From Tropicimonas isoalkanivorans (GTDB lineage Bacteria; Pseudomonadota; Alphaproteobacteria; Rhodobacterales; Rhodobacteraceae), in NCBI RefSeq assembly GCF_900112335.1, contig NZ_FOLG01000014.1, positions 62,001-126,000 on the forward strand: 64,000 nucleotides of DNA, written 5' to 3'. The position numbers and the translations under genes were made by a program. Position 1 is the stretch's first letter; the number at the start of each line of letters is the position of its first letter. Under the pieces are notes generated by a model. That model saw only the letters and a list, made by a program, of their open reading frames with translations, made no database searches and was not told the DNA's origin. Shown here in pieces: positions 26,890 through 35,692 of this stretch.

Positions 26890-27255
26890 ATGATTGTATT
26901 GATAGTAGAGAGTAACAGAGACCTGGGCTGGCTGTGGAAACGCCACCTCGAACGGCAGGGCCACCAGGTCGTTCATGTCAAAGGCCAGGAAGAGGCCATC
27001 GAGATACTCCGGCAGAACGTGGTGGGTGTGATCATTCTCGACGTCGTGCTGGAGGAGGGGAGCGCGTTCGCCGTGTCGGACTTCGCCTCCTATCGCTTCC
27101 CGGACATCAAGGTAATCTTCGTCACCAACACGACCTTCTTCTCCGACGGGTCCATCTTCCAGTTGGCGCCGAATGCCTGTGCGTACCTCCAGTCGCGCAC
27201 ACCGCCGGAGGACCTGACGATGATGGTGGAGCATTACGGCGCGCCGGCGCGCTGA
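26890..27255 (+). CDS. stand-alone receiver-domain protein, atypical active site
   Basis: A 121-residue single receiver domain: IVLIVESNRDLGWLWKRHLERQGHQVVHV, IILDVVLEEG with the phosphoacceptor candidate Asp51, and VIFVTN with the conserved Thr79. The acidic pair near the N-terminus is reduced to Glu7-Ser8 and the invariant lysine after the fifth strand is absent (AYLQSRTPP has Gln101 there). It may bind partners without normal phosphotransfer. A GGAGG site precedes ATG 26890. No kinase gene is adjacent. Probably a signalling adaptor; targets unknown. Confidence 0.8.
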   Translation: MIVLIVESNRDLGWLWKRHLERQGHQVVHVKGQEEAIEILRQNVVGVIILDVVLEEGSAFAVSDFASYRFPDIKVIFVTNTTFFSDGSIFQLAPNACAYLQSRTPPEDLTMMVEHYGAPAR

Positions 27256-27374
27256 CTCGGGCCTTGGCCACCACCGGTCGGAAACGTTCACGCAACCTTC
27301 CGGCAAGCCGCCGTATTCCTTGACAAAACAGCCTTTTCGGCGCTTCATGGAAGCAGGTCGAGGGAGTGAGTGGT

Positions 27375-27728
27375 ATGTCTGAATTTCTGTCGAAAGCCCT
27401 ACTGGACGACATGGAGCGCGCGCGCCGGTCTGCCAACCGGAAGCGGACGCACATGACGGTGTGTGCCGGCGGGCAGGAATTCACGATCCTCAGATACTGG
27501 AACACCGGGTTTGCGCTCGACGCAGCGGACGCTCCGGGTTTGCGAGGATTGGTCGACGTCTACTCGGGGGCGAAACATCTCTGCCAGGCGCTTGTCGTTA
27601 CCTCCTCGGAAGAGCAAGGCGAGCGGGTGTACGAGGTGAAACGCTCTACACCGGCACAGAACACGGCCCCGGCGGCGGATTTCGTGAGGGACCGTCCGGA
27701 GCCGGCCGGTCTGCTTCCCCGGCACTGA
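27375..27728 (+). CDS. conserved protein of unknown function after the receiver gene
   Basis: A 117-residue protein with an arginine-rich helix (LLDDMERARRSANRKRTHM), then a beta-rich core (VCAGGQEFTILRYWNTGFALDAADAPGLRGLVDVYSGAKHL, CQALVVTSSEEQGERVYEVKRST). The core is reminiscent of small beta-barrel domains such as PilZ, but the RxxxR and DxSxxG binding motifs are not seen. I recall near-identical blocks in other Rhodobacteraceae. ATG 27375 has AGGGAG 8 nt upstream. It follows the receiver gene by 119 bp on the same strand. Confidence 0.7.
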   Translation: MSEFLSKALLDDMERARRSANRKRTHMTVCAGGQEFTILRYWNTGFALDAADAPGLRGLVDVYSGAKHLCQALVVTSSEEQGERVYEVKRSTPAQNTAPAADFVRDRPEPAGLLPRH

Positions 27729-27740
27729 CGGAACGCAGCT

Positions 27741-28286
27741 TCAGGGCAGGATCTCCACGACCGTGCCCATGGGGGTGTAGCGGAACAGCTCCTCAATCTC
27801 CGCGTCCGTGATCGCGACACATCCCGCGGTCCAGTCTCCCGGCAGGTCGGGCCGGCCCTTCCGCTGATTGGGCTGGCCATGGATGAAGATGTCGCCCCCG
27901 GGCGAGACACCGGCGCCCCGGGCGCGGCTCCGGTGGTGCGGTTGCGGATAGTCGATCCCGAGCGAGAGATGGTAGGCGCTGCGGTCGTTGCGCCGGTCGA
28001 TCCGGAATGTGCCTTCCGGTGTGCGCCCGTCGCCTTCCTGGAACTTGTCGCCCTCGGGCGCGAAGCCGAGGGCAATCGGGCGATAGACCTTTCGGATTTC
28101 GCCGTCGCGGTAGACGCGCATCGTCCGGCGCCGCTTGTCGATCACGATACGGTCCACGTTCGCTTCAAGGTGCCGGGGCGGCGTCATATCCCACGGCGCG
28201 TAGTGGTCCCAGAGCGTCAGGCCCAACGACCCCGGCGGCCCGAGGATCATTGCCGCCAGAACGGCATGCGCGAACCCCGGGATCAC
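27741..28286 (-). CDS. L,D-transpeptidase (YkuD) family protein
   Basis: A 181-residue protein with an N-terminal hydrophobic signal or anchor (FAHAVLAAMILGPPGSLGL) and a YkuD domain: VDRIVIDKRRRTMRVYRDG, GRTPEGTFRID and the catalytic block IFIHGQPN ... GDWTAGCVAITDAEIEEL with the nucleophile Cys in AGCVAI. The family forms 3-3 cross-links or attaches lipoproteins in the periplasm. Its start overlaps the stop of the PatB-like gene by 4 bp, so the two are translationally coupled. Confidence 0.9.
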   Translation of the reverse strand: MIPGFAHAVLAAMILGPPGSLGLTLWDHYAPWDMTPPRHLEANVDRIVIDKRRRTMRVYRDGEIRKVYRPIALGFAPEGDKFQEGDGRTPEGTFRIDRRNDRSAYHLSLGIDYPQPHHRSRARGAGVSPGGDIFIHGQPNQRKGRPDLPGDWTAGCVAITDAEIEELFRYTPMGTVVEILP

Positions 28287-29452
28287 TGCAGGTCCGCGAA
28301 CGCGGCCGTCAGCCGTTCCGCGGCCTCCGTCACACGGCTGCGCGGCGTGCCGAAGTTGAAGCGAAGGAAGGTCTCCCCTCCCTTTCCGAAAGTCGGGCCG
28401 TGGTTCGGGGCGATCCGGGCGTCCTTTTCCACACGGGCGGTAAATTCGTCCGCCGCCATGCCCGTGCCAGCGAAGTCCACCCAGGCCAGGTAGGTCGCCT
28501 CGAGGGGCATCGACCGCAGGCCGGGAATTGCGTTCACGGCATCGTCGAACACCTGCCGGTTGCCGTCGAGGTAGGTGACCAGGTCGTCGACCCAGGCCGC
28601 GCCGGCCGGGGAATAGGCCGCCTCGGTCATCACCAGGCCGAAGGAGTTCGGAGACTTGCCGAGCCCCGCCATCCGCTTGCCGAAACGTTTTCGGAGCGAC
28701 GGGTCCTCTATGATGACCTGCCCGGTATGCGTGCCGGCGATGTTAAAGGTCTTGGAAGGCGCGGTCAGCATAACGAGCCGGTCGGCGATACCGGGCAGCG
28801 TGGCCATCGGAATGTGGTGCGCGCCGGGGTAGACCAGATCGTGGTGGATTTCGTCGGAGACAATCAGCAGGTCATGCCGCTTGGCGAATTCCGCGATGCC
28901 GTTGAGCTCCTCCCGCGTCCAGACACGCCCCCCGGGATTGTGGGGCGAACACAGGATCAGCATGCGTTCCTGCCCGGTCATCTGCGCGTCCCAGGCGTCG
29001 AAGTCCATCGCATAGGCTCCGTCCACGATCGGCAACTCGCATTCCACCACCTGCCGCTCCGAGGCCCGGATCACCCGAGAAAAGGCGTGGTAGACCGGCG
29101 TGAACAGAATCACGCCGTCTCCCCGTTCCGTGAATGCCTCCAGGCAGATCGCGACCCCGTTCACGAGGCCGGACGTGGTAAAGATCCAGGACGGGTCCAC
29201 CTCCCATCCATGCCGTTCCTTCATCCACCAGCAGATCGCCGCGCGGTAGCCGCGCTCGTCGCCGTAGTATCCGAACACGCCGTGATCGACCATTCCCTGC
29301 AGTGCGTCGCGCACGGACTGCGGCGGGCGGAAGTCCATGTCCGCCACCCACATCGCGATGCCGTCCTCGGCTGGGACGCCGTAGCGTTCCTCCATCATAT
29401 CCCACTTCAGACAGCGGCTGCCGTTACGGTCGATGATTTCGTCGAATGACAT
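28283..29452 (-). CDS. MalY/PatB family C-S lyase or aminotransferase
   Basis: A 389-residue PLP enzyme of the MalY/PatB group: WVADMDFRPPQSVRDAL, DPSWIFTTSGLVNGV, LCSPHNPGGRVWTREEL, VSDEIHHDLVYPG and the PLP lysine in TAPSKTFNIAGTHTG. Known members are cystathionine beta-lyases that release homocysteine, ammonia and pyruvate from cystathionine; a role as aminotransferase is possible. ATG 29452 fits the family start; the open frame continues upstream without conserved sequence. First gene of a pair with the L,D-transpeptidase. Confidence 0.92.
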   Translation of the reverse strand: MSFDEIIDRNGSRCLKWDMMEERYGVPAEDGIAMWVADMDFRPPQSVRDALQGMVDHGVFGYYGDERGYRAAICWWMKERHGWEVDPSWIFTTSGLVNGVAICLEAFTERGDGVILFTPVYHAFSRVIRASERQVVECELPIVDGAYAMDFDAWDAQMTGQERMLILCSPHNPGGRVWTREELNGIAEFAKRHDLLIVSDEIHHDLVYPGAHHIPMATLPGIADRLVMLTAPSKTFNIAGTHTGQVIIEDPSLRKRFGKRMAGLGKSPNSFGLVMTEAAYSPAGAAWVDDLVTYLDGNRQVFDDAVNAIPGLRSMPLEATYLAWVDFAGTGMAADEFTARVEKDARIAPNHGPTFGKGGETFLRFNFGTPRSRVTEAAERLTAAFADLQ

Positions 29453-29544
29453 GGGGGTCCTTTCCGTACCTTGAGACCGCAAGCTACTCCTGCGCACGCC
29501 AAGGACAAGGGGCGGATGTTGCACAATTTCAACCCTTGCCCTAA

Positions 29545-30075
29545 ATGCCGGACATGGCCCTGCGTTCCATCCTGATCCATCCTGATCCGCGCCTGAAAAA
29601 GGTCTGCGACCCCGTGCCCGATCTTTCGGACGAGTTGCGGGGTCTGGCCGACGACATGCTCCAGACCATGTACGACGCGCCGGGCATCGGCCTTGCGGCG
29701 CCGCAGATCGGTATCGCGAAGCGTCTGATCGTGCTCGATTGCGTGAAGGAGGAGGGGGCCGAGCCACGTCCATTGGCGATGTTCAACCCCGAGGTCCTGG
29801 CGTCATCCGACGAAAAGAACGTCTACGAGGAAGGCTGCCTGTCCATTCCGGAACAATATGCCGAAGTGGAGCGTCCGGCCGAGGTGACCGTCCGCTGGAT
29901 GGACCGCGACGGGAACGAGCGGGAAGAGACCTTTGACGGGCTCTGGGCGACCTGTGTGCAGCACGAGATCGACCACCTGAACGGCGTGCTTTTCATCGAC
30001 TACCTGAAGCCGTTGAAACGCCAGCTGATTACCCGGAAGATGCAGAAGCTCAAACGCGAACGCGCGCGGGACTGA
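29545..30075 (+). CDS. def: peptide deformylase
   Basis: A 176-residue enzyme with all three motifs: [10 protein letters not shown] (47-56), EGCLS with metal ligand Cys98, and HEIDH with His140/His144 and catalytic Glu141. It removes the formyl group from nascent N-terminal methionine in the cytosol. A possible second ATG lies three codons on. It leads an operon def - def paralogue - fmt, so formylation and deformylation enzymes are made together. Divergent from the PatB-like gene. Confidence 0.97.
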   Translation: MPDMALRSILIHPDPRLKKVCDPVPDLSDELRGLADDMLQTMYDAPGIGLAAPQIGIAKRLIVLDCVKEEGAEPRPLAMFNPEVLASSDEKNVYEEGCLSIPEQYAEVERPAEVTVRWMDRDGNEREETFDGLWATCVQHEIDHLNGVLFIDYLKPLKRQLITRKMQKLKRERARD

Positions 30076-30080
30076 TCGTC

Positions 30081-30587
30081 ATGGCAGTGCGCCCCTTCGT
30101 CCCGTGGCCGGACCCGCGGCTGCGGACGCCAGCTGAGCCCGTGGGCGAGATCACGGACGAGATCCGGCGCATCTGGGACGACATGGTTGACACGATGGAG
30201 GCGATGCCCGGCCTTGGGCTCGCGGCGCCGCAGATCGGCGTGATGCTCCGCCTGGCGGTGGTGGACTGCTCCGAAGAGCGGGGCCAGGCGGTGCGGCTTG
30301 CCGATCCGGAGATCGTCTCCGCCAGCTCCACATTGCGCAGCCATGACGAGGCGAGCCCCAACCTTGCCGGGGTTCACGCCCGGCTGGAGCGGCCGGCGCA
30401 GGTGGAGGTGGCGTTCAACGACGAGACCGGCACGCGCGTTCAGAGAGTTTTTGAGGGGCTATGGGCCACGTCCGTCCAGCACCAGATCGACCATCTGCAA
30501 GGCCGGATGTATGTCGACAGGCTCAGTCGAACGAAGCGCGAGATGCTCTTGAAGAAGGCGCGCAAGTCCAGGGGGGTGAGGCTATGA
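30081..30587 (+). CDS. degenerate peptide deformylase paralogue
   Basis: A 168-residue deformylase homologue 5 bp after def. Motif I is intact ([10 protein letters not shown], 44-53). Motif II EGCLS is replaced by [10 protein letters not shown], where the metal-binding Cys becomes Ser92, and motif III HEIDH is HQIDH (134-138), replacing the catalytic Glu with Gln. With a ligand and the general base gone, deformylase activity is not expected. The reading frame, codon use and tight operon position show that it is maintained, so a different role, such as ribosome or peptide binding, is likely. Its stop overlaps fmt by 4 bp. Confidence 0.9.
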   Translation: MAVRPFVPWPDPRLRTPAEPVGEITDEIRRIWDDMVDTMEAMPGLGLAAPQIGVMLRLAVVDCSEERGQAVRLADPEIVSASSTLRSHDEASPNLAGVHARLERPAQVEVAFNDETGTRVQRVFEGLWATSVQHQIDHLQGRMYVDRLSRTKREMLLKKARKSRGVRL

Positions 30588-31483
30588 GAGTCGTATTCAT
30601 GGGCACGCCGGAGTTTTCCGTCCCGGCGCTCGACGCCTTGGTCGGGGCAGGCCACCAGATCGTTGCCGTCTACACCCAGCCGCCGCGTCCGGCGGGCCGG
30701 GGGAAGAAACCGCGGCCGAGCCCGGTGCAGGCGCGGGCAGAAGCACTCGGCCTGCCAGTGCGCCACCCCGTGTCGCTTCGGCCGCAGGAGGAGAAGGACG
30801 CCTTTGCGGGCCTCGGCGCGGACGTGGCCGTGGTGGTGGCGTACGGCCTGATCCTGCCGCGCGCAATTCTCGATGCGCCCACCCATGGCTGCCTGAACAT
30901 TCACGCGTCGCTCCTGCCCCGCTGGCGCGGCGCCGCGCCGATCCACCGTGCCGTGATGGCGGGCGATGCGGAGACGGGGATCTGCATCATGCAGATGGAA
31001 GCTGGCCTCGACACTGGCCCTGTCCTGCTGCGCCAGGCCACGCCTATCGGGTCTGAGGATACGACAGCGGACCTGCATGACCGGCTGGCGGACATGGGCG
31101 GGCAGATGATCGTGCAGGCCCTGTCGCGGATCGGGAGCCTGACGCCCGAGGTGCAGCCAGAGGACGGCGTCACCTACGCCGACAAGGTCGACAAGTCAGA
31201 GGCCCGGATCGACTGGGCGCGCCCGGCGGAGGTGGTCGACCGGCAGATCCGCGGCCTCTCCCCATTTCCCGGCGCGTGGTGCGACATCGGCGGAGAGCGG
31301 GTGAAACTCCTGCGCTCGCGCCTGGTGGAGGGCAGGGGCGACCCGGGGGAGGTACTCGGCGGCTTTCGGGTCGCTTGCGGAACCGGCGCGGTCGAAATTC
31401 TGGAGGCGCAACGTCAGGGGAAGCGCCCGATGAAAGCCGAAGAGATCCTGCGCGGGCTCACCCTGCCCGCCGTTCTGGAGTGA
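30584..31483 (+). CDS. fmt: methionyl-tRNA formyltransferase
   Basis: A 299-residue protein beginning [19 protein letters not shown], with [20 protein letters not shown], the catalytic [21 protein letters not shown] motif, and the C-terminal OB-like domain ([18 protein letters not shown]). It formylates Met-tRNA-fMet with 10-formyl-THF for translation initiation. ATG 30584 lies in an ATGA overlap with the preceding gene. It ends the def operon and is followed 27 bp later by one copy of the 33-bp 3' element. Confidence 0.97.
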   Translation: MRVVFMGTPEFSVPALDALVGAGHQIVAVYTQPPRPAGRGKKPRPSPVQARAEALGLPVRHPVSLRPQEEKDAFAGLGADVAVVVAYGLILPRAILDAPTHGCLNIHASLLPRWRGAAPIHRAVMAGDAETGICIMQMEAGLDTGPVLLRQATPIGSEDTTADLHDRLADMGGQMIVQALSRIGSLTPEVQPEDGVTYADKVDKSEARIDWARPAEVVDRQIRGLSPFPGAWCDIGGERVKLLRSRLVEGRGDPGEVLGGFRVACGTGAVEILEAQRQGKRPMKAEEILRGLTLPAVLE

Positions 31484-31509
31484 GCCGGAGGGCGCGCGAG
31501 AATTTTCTT

Positions 31510-31542
31510 GCCTCCGGCGGGGATATTTTCAGACACAAGAAG
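31510..31542 (+). repeat. 33-bp 3'-flanking element, copy 1 (after fmt)
   Basis: The copy begins GCCTCCGGCGGGGATATTT and ends GACACAAGAAG, 27 bp after the fmt stop and in sense orientation. Its GCCTCCGG can pair with CCGGAGG just after the fmt stop to form a stem. Related copies are at 31658-31690 (minus), 39650-39682 and 48930-48963. Confidence 0.75.
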
Positions 31543-31657
31543 CTTGTATGCGCCCGGCCGTTCCGTGGGTGGCCGGGCGACGTCTCGTGTCGCGGTCATC
31601 GGCGTCACCGCCTGTACCGCTCTTGCAGGGTGACGGAATTGAGTTAACAACCCGTGT

Positions 31658-31690
31658 CTTCTTGTGTCGAAAATTATCCTCGCCGAAGGC
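31658..31690 (-). repeat. 33-bp 3'-flanking element, copy 2 (after rnhA)
   Basis: Read on the minus strand this is GCCTTCGGCGAGGATAATTT ending GACACAAGAAG, about 26 of 33 positions shared with the fmt copy. It lies 17 bp downstream of the rnhA stop, in rnhA sense orientation, just after a perfect ATCGCCC/GGGCGAT hairpin. Together with copy 1 it makes an inverted pair between two convergent genes. Confidence 0.7.
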
Positions 31691-31707
31691 ATCGCCCGCA
31701 GGGCGAT

Positions 31708-32160
31708 TCAGCGCTTGAACGGGGCCATTCCGGCGCGAGCCAGTTCGTCGGCGCGTTCGTTTTCTGGATGGCCCGCGTGACCTTTTACCCATTTCCAGGT
31801 CACGCGATGGCGCGCCTGCGCCGCGTCCAGACGCTTCCAGAGTTCCTCGTTCTTTACCGGTTTTTTCGCGGCTGTTTTCCAGCCGTTCTTCTTCCAGCCG
31901 TGGATCCATCCGGTCACGCCGTTCTTCACATAGGCGGAGTCGGTGACGATGGTGATTTCGGTGGGGCGGGACAGGCTCTCAAGCGCGGAAATGGCGGCCA
32001 ACAGCTCCATCCGATTGTTGGTCGTGGCCGCTTCTCCGCCGTTGAGTTCACGTTCCTTGACGATAGTCTCACCGTCAAGGGCCCGGAGCAGCACGCCCCA
32101 GCCGCCGGGGCCGGGGTTTCCGGAGCAGGCTCCGTCGGTATAGGCGAAAAGATCTGGCAT
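31708..32160 (-). CDS. rnhA: ribonuclease HI
   Basis: A 150-residue RNase HI with the DEDD active site: [43 protein letters not shown], and [12 protein letters not shown], plus the basic handle region [16 protein letters not shown]. It cuts the RNA strand of RNA-DNA hybrids. It is the last gene leftward of the ispH-LysE-DUF3429-methyltransferase direction, with a 39-bp gap to the methyltransferase, so it may be read from the same transcript. Confidence 0.96.
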   Translation of the reverse strand: MPDLFAYTDGACSGNPGPGGWGVLLRALDGETIVKERELNGGEAATTNNRMELLAAISALESLSRPTEITIVTDSAYVKNGVTGWIHGWKKNGWKTAAKKPVKNEELWKRLDAAQARHRVTWKWVKGHAGHPENERADELARAGMAPFKR

Positions 32161-32199
32161 GGGCGGCGGATACGTCAGGCGGCGGCGGGCGGCAAGGTC

Positions 32200-32793
32200 T
32201 CAAAGCTTGCGGGCATGAAGAACAATGTACCGATGAGGTGATCCGTCAAATCCCACGTCGTCGCCATGCTCCCGCTCGGTGATCGCGAAACCGGCGTCCG
32301 TTAGGAGGCGCTCCAGCTTGGGTTCAGTGTAATAGGTGTAAAGGCGGTCCTTGCTGTCGCGCGCCTCGCCTTCGCCCAGTTTCATCACGATCAGGAAATG
32401 CCCGTCCCGGCGGAGCGCGCGGGCCAGGGCCGCGAGGTGGCGGGGCAGCGCGTCCCTCGGGGCGTGGAGCAGGCTGTAATGCGCCCAGATCCCGTCGTAG
32501 GCGTTCTCGCCGGTGACGTCGTCGAAGGTTCCCACGCGAACGTCGAGTCCATAGGCCGACTTTGCCGCCGCGGCCATTCCGGTGGAGGCGTCGAGGGCGT
32601 CGACGTCGAGACCGCGTTCTACCATGCGGGCCGCCCATGTGCCGGGTCCGCAGCCGAGGTCGAGGACCCGGGCGCCGGGTGGAAGAGCGTCGATGAAGCG
32701 TTCTAGCCTCGGATACCGCCGGCCGCGATGCGATTGTTCGGCGTACACGTCTGCCTCGGCGTCGTAGAGAGCGATGGTCCTTTCGTCGGGCAT
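32200..32793 (-). CDS. SAM-dependent class I methyltransferase
   Basis: A 197-residue Rossmann-fold methyltransferase with motif I ARVLDLGCGPGTWAARM, an acidic motif II (VDALDAS) and the DGIWAHYSLLHAPRDALPRHLAALARALRRDGHFLIV region typical of Methyltransf_11/25 proteins. The substrate is unknown; the short length suits small-molecule methyltransferases. ATG 32793 overlaps the DUF3429 stop by one base, so they are translationally coupled. Confidence 0.85.
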   Translation of the reverse strand: MPDERTIALYDAEADVYAEQSHRGRRYPRLERFIDALPPGARVLDLGCGPGTWAARMVERGLDVDALDASTGMAAAAKSAYGLDVRVGTFDDVTGENAYDGIWAHYSLLHAPRDALPRHLAALARALRRDGHFLIVMKLGEGEARDSKDRLYTYYTEPKLERLLTDAGFAITEREHGDDVGFDGSPHRYIVLHARKL

Positions 32794-33245
32794 CAGTCGA
32801 GCGCCACGACGGCGAGGCAAGCCACGACCACGGCGGTCAGCGGAATTCGGAGGGCCATCCACCAGCGCGGCGTCAGGCCGTTTTTCCAGAACAGCCAGTC
32901 GATGCCGAGAACGCCCAGGAAACCGAAGATCAGGTAGATCGCAGTGCTGACGGGCCCTGTGCCCGCGAAGAGGAATGCCCAGATCGCGGGCACCACGGAC
33001 AGTGCGTAACCAAGGCCACCCGTCTCACCCTCCGCACGGGCAGCGAAGCCCCAAAGGACACCGGACATGAAGGCAAGAATGATCGTGCCATAGAACAGCA
33101 GAATGTACGGTGCGACGAAGCGTGGGCCAGCAATCTGCAAGGTGAGATCATTGAGCGCGGGAATGTACCGCGTCAGCACGCCCCAGAGGAACGGGAGCAA
33201 GCCCGCAAGCCCGAGAACGAGCGGGGTGCGGGGGATGCCTTTCAT
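32793..33245 (-). CDS. DUF3429 membrane protein
   Basis: A 150-residue protein with five hydrophobic segments and the DUF3429 pattern (PLVLGLAGLLPFLWGVL, YILLFYGTIILAFMSGVLWGF, GYALSVVPAIWAFL, GIDWLFWKNGL). The family is widespread in proteobacteria and has no known function. The start shares ATGA with the LysE-family stop and the end overlaps the methyltransferase start. Confidence 0.85.
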   Translation of the reverse strand: MKGIPRTPLVLGLAGLLPFLWGVLTRYIPALNDLTLQIAGPRFVAPYILLFYGTIILAFMSGVLWGFAARAEGETGGLGYALSVVPAIWAFLFAGTGPVSTAIYLIFGFLGVLGIDWLFWKNGLTPRWWMALRIPLTAVVVACLAVVALD

Positions 33246-33856
33246 GCGCGTTCCAAAGCGAGGCGCGCGCCGAGGGCGGCAAAGATCGCGGCAAAGGACC
33301 GGTTGAGCCAGCGCATTGCCCGCTCGCTCGACAGGATCGCGTCGCGCGCCAATGCTGCGAACGTACCATAGAGCACGAAGACCGCGAAGGTCAGGACCAT
33401 GAAGACCGCGCCGAGCAGCAGCATCTCGGAGGTGGCTGTCGCGGGGGTGCCAGACAGGAACGGCGGCAGCAGGGCGAGGAAAAAGATCGAGAGCTTGGGA
33501 TTGAGGATGTTGATCAGGGCGGCCCGGCGCGCGATGGGCCAGGGGGCAAGCCGGTGCGGGGCGGCAGAGATGGCCAGCGCGCCGTCGGACTTCAGCGCCT
33601 GCCACGCCAGCCAGAGCAGATAGGCAACCCCGGCGAACTTCACAGCCTGAAACAGCACCGCGGAGGTATGCAGGACCGCGGCCAGCCCCAGAACGGCGGC
33701 CGCCAGGTGGGGCACGATGCCGATCGTGCATCCGAGCGCGGCCCAAACGGCGGCGCGGCGTCCCTGTCCCAGTCCGGTCGCGAGCGTGTAGACGACCCCG
33801 GTCCCGGGCGCGATCACCACCACGAGGGCCGTCAGGAGAAACTGGAGCGAGATCAT
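33242..33856 (-). CDS. LysE family exporter
   Basis: A 204-residue membrane protein with six hydrophobic segments. [34 protein letters not shown] and [19 protein letters not shown] are signature blocks of the LysE/RhtB family, which exports amino acids or related metabolites. The typical PGP motif appears as APGTG. It is coupled by 4-bp overlaps to ispH upstream and to the DUF3429 gene downstream. Substrate unknown. Confidence 0.9.
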   Translation of the reverse strand: MISLQFLLTALVVVIAPGTGVVYTLATGLGQGRRAAVWAALGCTIGIVPHLAAAVLGLAAVLHTSAVLFQAVKFAGVAYLLWLAWQALKSDGALAISAAPHRLAPWPIARRAALINILNPKLSIFFLALLPPFLSGTPATATSEMLLLGAVFMVLTFAVFVLYGTFAALARDAILSSERAMRWLNRSFAAIFAALGARLALERA

Positions 33857-34806
33857 GCGGGCACCTCGCGCAGAACCCGGGGCACCTTGAACTCCACGCG
33901 TTCCACGGCGGTTTCCACTTGTTCAAGCGTCACGTCGTAGCGGGCCTCGAACGCTTCGATCACCTCGCGCACCAGAACGTCAGGCGCGGACGCCCCCGCC
34001 GTGATGCCGAGGGCTGAGATCCCGTCCAACGCGCGCCAGTCGATGTCCGAGGCGCGTTGCACGAGCTGGGCATAGTCGCACCCCGAGCGCGCGCCGACTT
34101 CGACCAGACGGCGGGAGTTGGACGAGTTCGGCGCACCTATGACGAGGATCGCATCGACCTTGGGAGCCATCGCCTTGACCGCTTCCTGCCGGTTTGTGGT
34201 CGCGTAGCAGATGTCTTCCTTGTGTGGCCCGACGATGGTGGGGAACCGCCCCCGCAGGGCGGCGACCACATCGGCGGTGTCGTCGATCGAAAGGGTGGTC
34301 TGGGTGACGTAGGCCAGCTTGTCTGGATCTCGCACCTCAAGGGAGCCCACATCGTCCGCGGTTTCCACCAGCAAGACGTCGCCCTCCGGCAATTGCCCCA
34401 TGGTGCCGATGGTTTCCGGGTGGCCGGCGTGGCCGATCATGATGATCTGGAGACCTTCTTCGGCGTGACGCTCGGCTTCGATGTGAACCTTGCTGACGAG
34501 CGGACAGGTCGCATCGACATAGATCATGTTGCGCCGTTCCGCCTCCGCCGGGACGGCGCGCGGCACACCGTGGGCGGAGAAAATGACCGGGCGGTCGGTT
34601 GGGCATTCGTCCAGTTCCTCGACGAACACAGCGCCTTTCGCCCTGAGACCATCCACGACGTATCGGTTGTGCACGATCTCGTGGCGCACGTAGACGGGCG
34701 CGCCCCATTTCTCCAACGCCATCTCGACGATCTTGATCGCACGGTCCACGCCAGCGCAAAAGCCGCGGGGGGCGGCAAGAAAGAGCTTCAGGGCAGGTTT
34801 GGTCAT
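33853..34806 (-). CDS. ispH: 4-hydroxy-3-methylbut-2-enyl diphosphate reductase
   Basis: A 317-residue iron-sulfur enzyme with the three cluster cysteines in [21 protein letters not shown] and a later SGCDYAQ/ITAGAS region, and AHGVPRAV and [14 protein letters not shown] motifs. It performs the last step of the MEP pathway, making IPP and DMAPP. ATG 34806 matches the family; an open extension to 34959 is not conserved. First gene of a four-gene overlapping unit. Confidence 0.97.
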   Translation of the reverse strand: MTKPALKLFLAAPRGFCAGVDRAIKIVEMALEKWGAPVYVRHEIVHNRYVVDGLRAKGAVFVEELDECPTDRPVIFSAHGVPRAVPAEAERRNMIYVDATCPLVSKVHIEAERHAEEGLQIIMIGHAGHPETIGTMGQLPEGDVLLVETADDVGSLEVRDPDKLAYVTQTTLSIDDTADVVAALRGRFPTIVGPHKEDICYATTNRQEAVKAMAPKVDAILVIGAPNSSNSRRLVEVGARSGCDYAQLVQRASDIDWRALDGISALGITAGASAPDVLVREVIEAFEARYDVTLEQVETAVERVEFKVPRVLREVPA

Positions 34807-35021
34807 GTCGCGGCCTCCAGCCCAAGACCTAAGCCGCATGGCGCGGCCCGTCCAGACGCGAAACCGGTGGTCGGGGTGCCGGCTCACGCAGGTGTCATAG
34901 ATTTCGCGCCCGCTGGCGTTCCAGCGGCTGTACCTTCCAGGGGGGAGCCAAATTAACAATGGCCCGGTCCGTAATGGGCCGAGCCATGAAATTAGCGCAG
35001 TTTCGAAATCACGAGTTCGCC

Positions 35022-35600
35022 TTAGTCGCGGGCGAATTCTTCCGTATGCACGGGTTCGGTGTGGCGGGCCTCGCGCGGCGGGCGACCGATCACGTCCTTC
35101 AGATCATCGAGTTCGATGAAGTTGTCGGCTTGGCGGCGCAGCTCGTCAGCGATCATCGGCGGCTGGCTGCGGATCGTCGAGACAACCGACACGCGAACGC
35201 CGGATCGTTGCAGGCTCTCCACCAGCGGGCGGAAATCGCCGTCGCCGGAGAACAGCACGATGTGGTCCACGTGGGGGGCCAGCTCCATGGCATCGACAGT
35301 CAGCTCTATGTCCATGTTGCCTTTAACTTTTCTACGGCCTTGGCTGTCGATGTACTCCTTCGCGGGCTTGGTCACCATGGTGAAGCCATTGTAATGCAGC
35401 CAGTCGACCAGGGGACGGATCGGCGAGTAGTCGTCGTTCTCCAGCAGTGCGGTATAGTAGAAGGCCCGAAGCAGCTTGCCGCGGCGCATGAACTCTTGAC
35501 GAAGCAACTTGTAGTCGATGTCGAACCCAAGAGATTTGGCGGCGGCGTATAAGTTGGAGCCGTCGATGAAGAGCGCAAGCCGCTCGTCCCTGTAGAACAT
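35022..35600 (-). CDS. NYN-domain (LabA/DUF88 type) protein
   Basis: A 192-residue PIN-like protein with the acidic active-site residues of NYN domains: [53 protein letters not shown] and the VVST strand. The family is a predicted RNase or nucleotide-binding fold; LabA-like members act in regulation. ATG 35600 follows AAAGGAAA. It is divergent from folK with 92 bp between, an order I recall across Rhodobacteraceae, and could process RNAs of the neighbouring stress operon, which is inference. Confidence 0.88.
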   Translation of the reverse strand: MFYRDERLALFIDGSNLYAAAKSLGFDIDYKLLRQEFMRRGKLLRAFYYTALLENDDYSPIRPLVDWLHYNGFTMVTKPAKEYIDSQGRRKVKGNMDIELTVDAMELAPHVDHIVLFSGDGDFRPLVESLQRSGVRVSVVSTIRSQPPMIADELRRQADNFIELDDLKDVIGRPPREARHTEPVHTEEFARD

Positions 35601-35692
35601 CAAATTTCCTTTCGATATATCTGCCCGGCCCAATATGTGAGTGGGTGAGTGGGTCGAGCCGAACAGCAAGGGAAAAATAAGGAAATCTCGCT

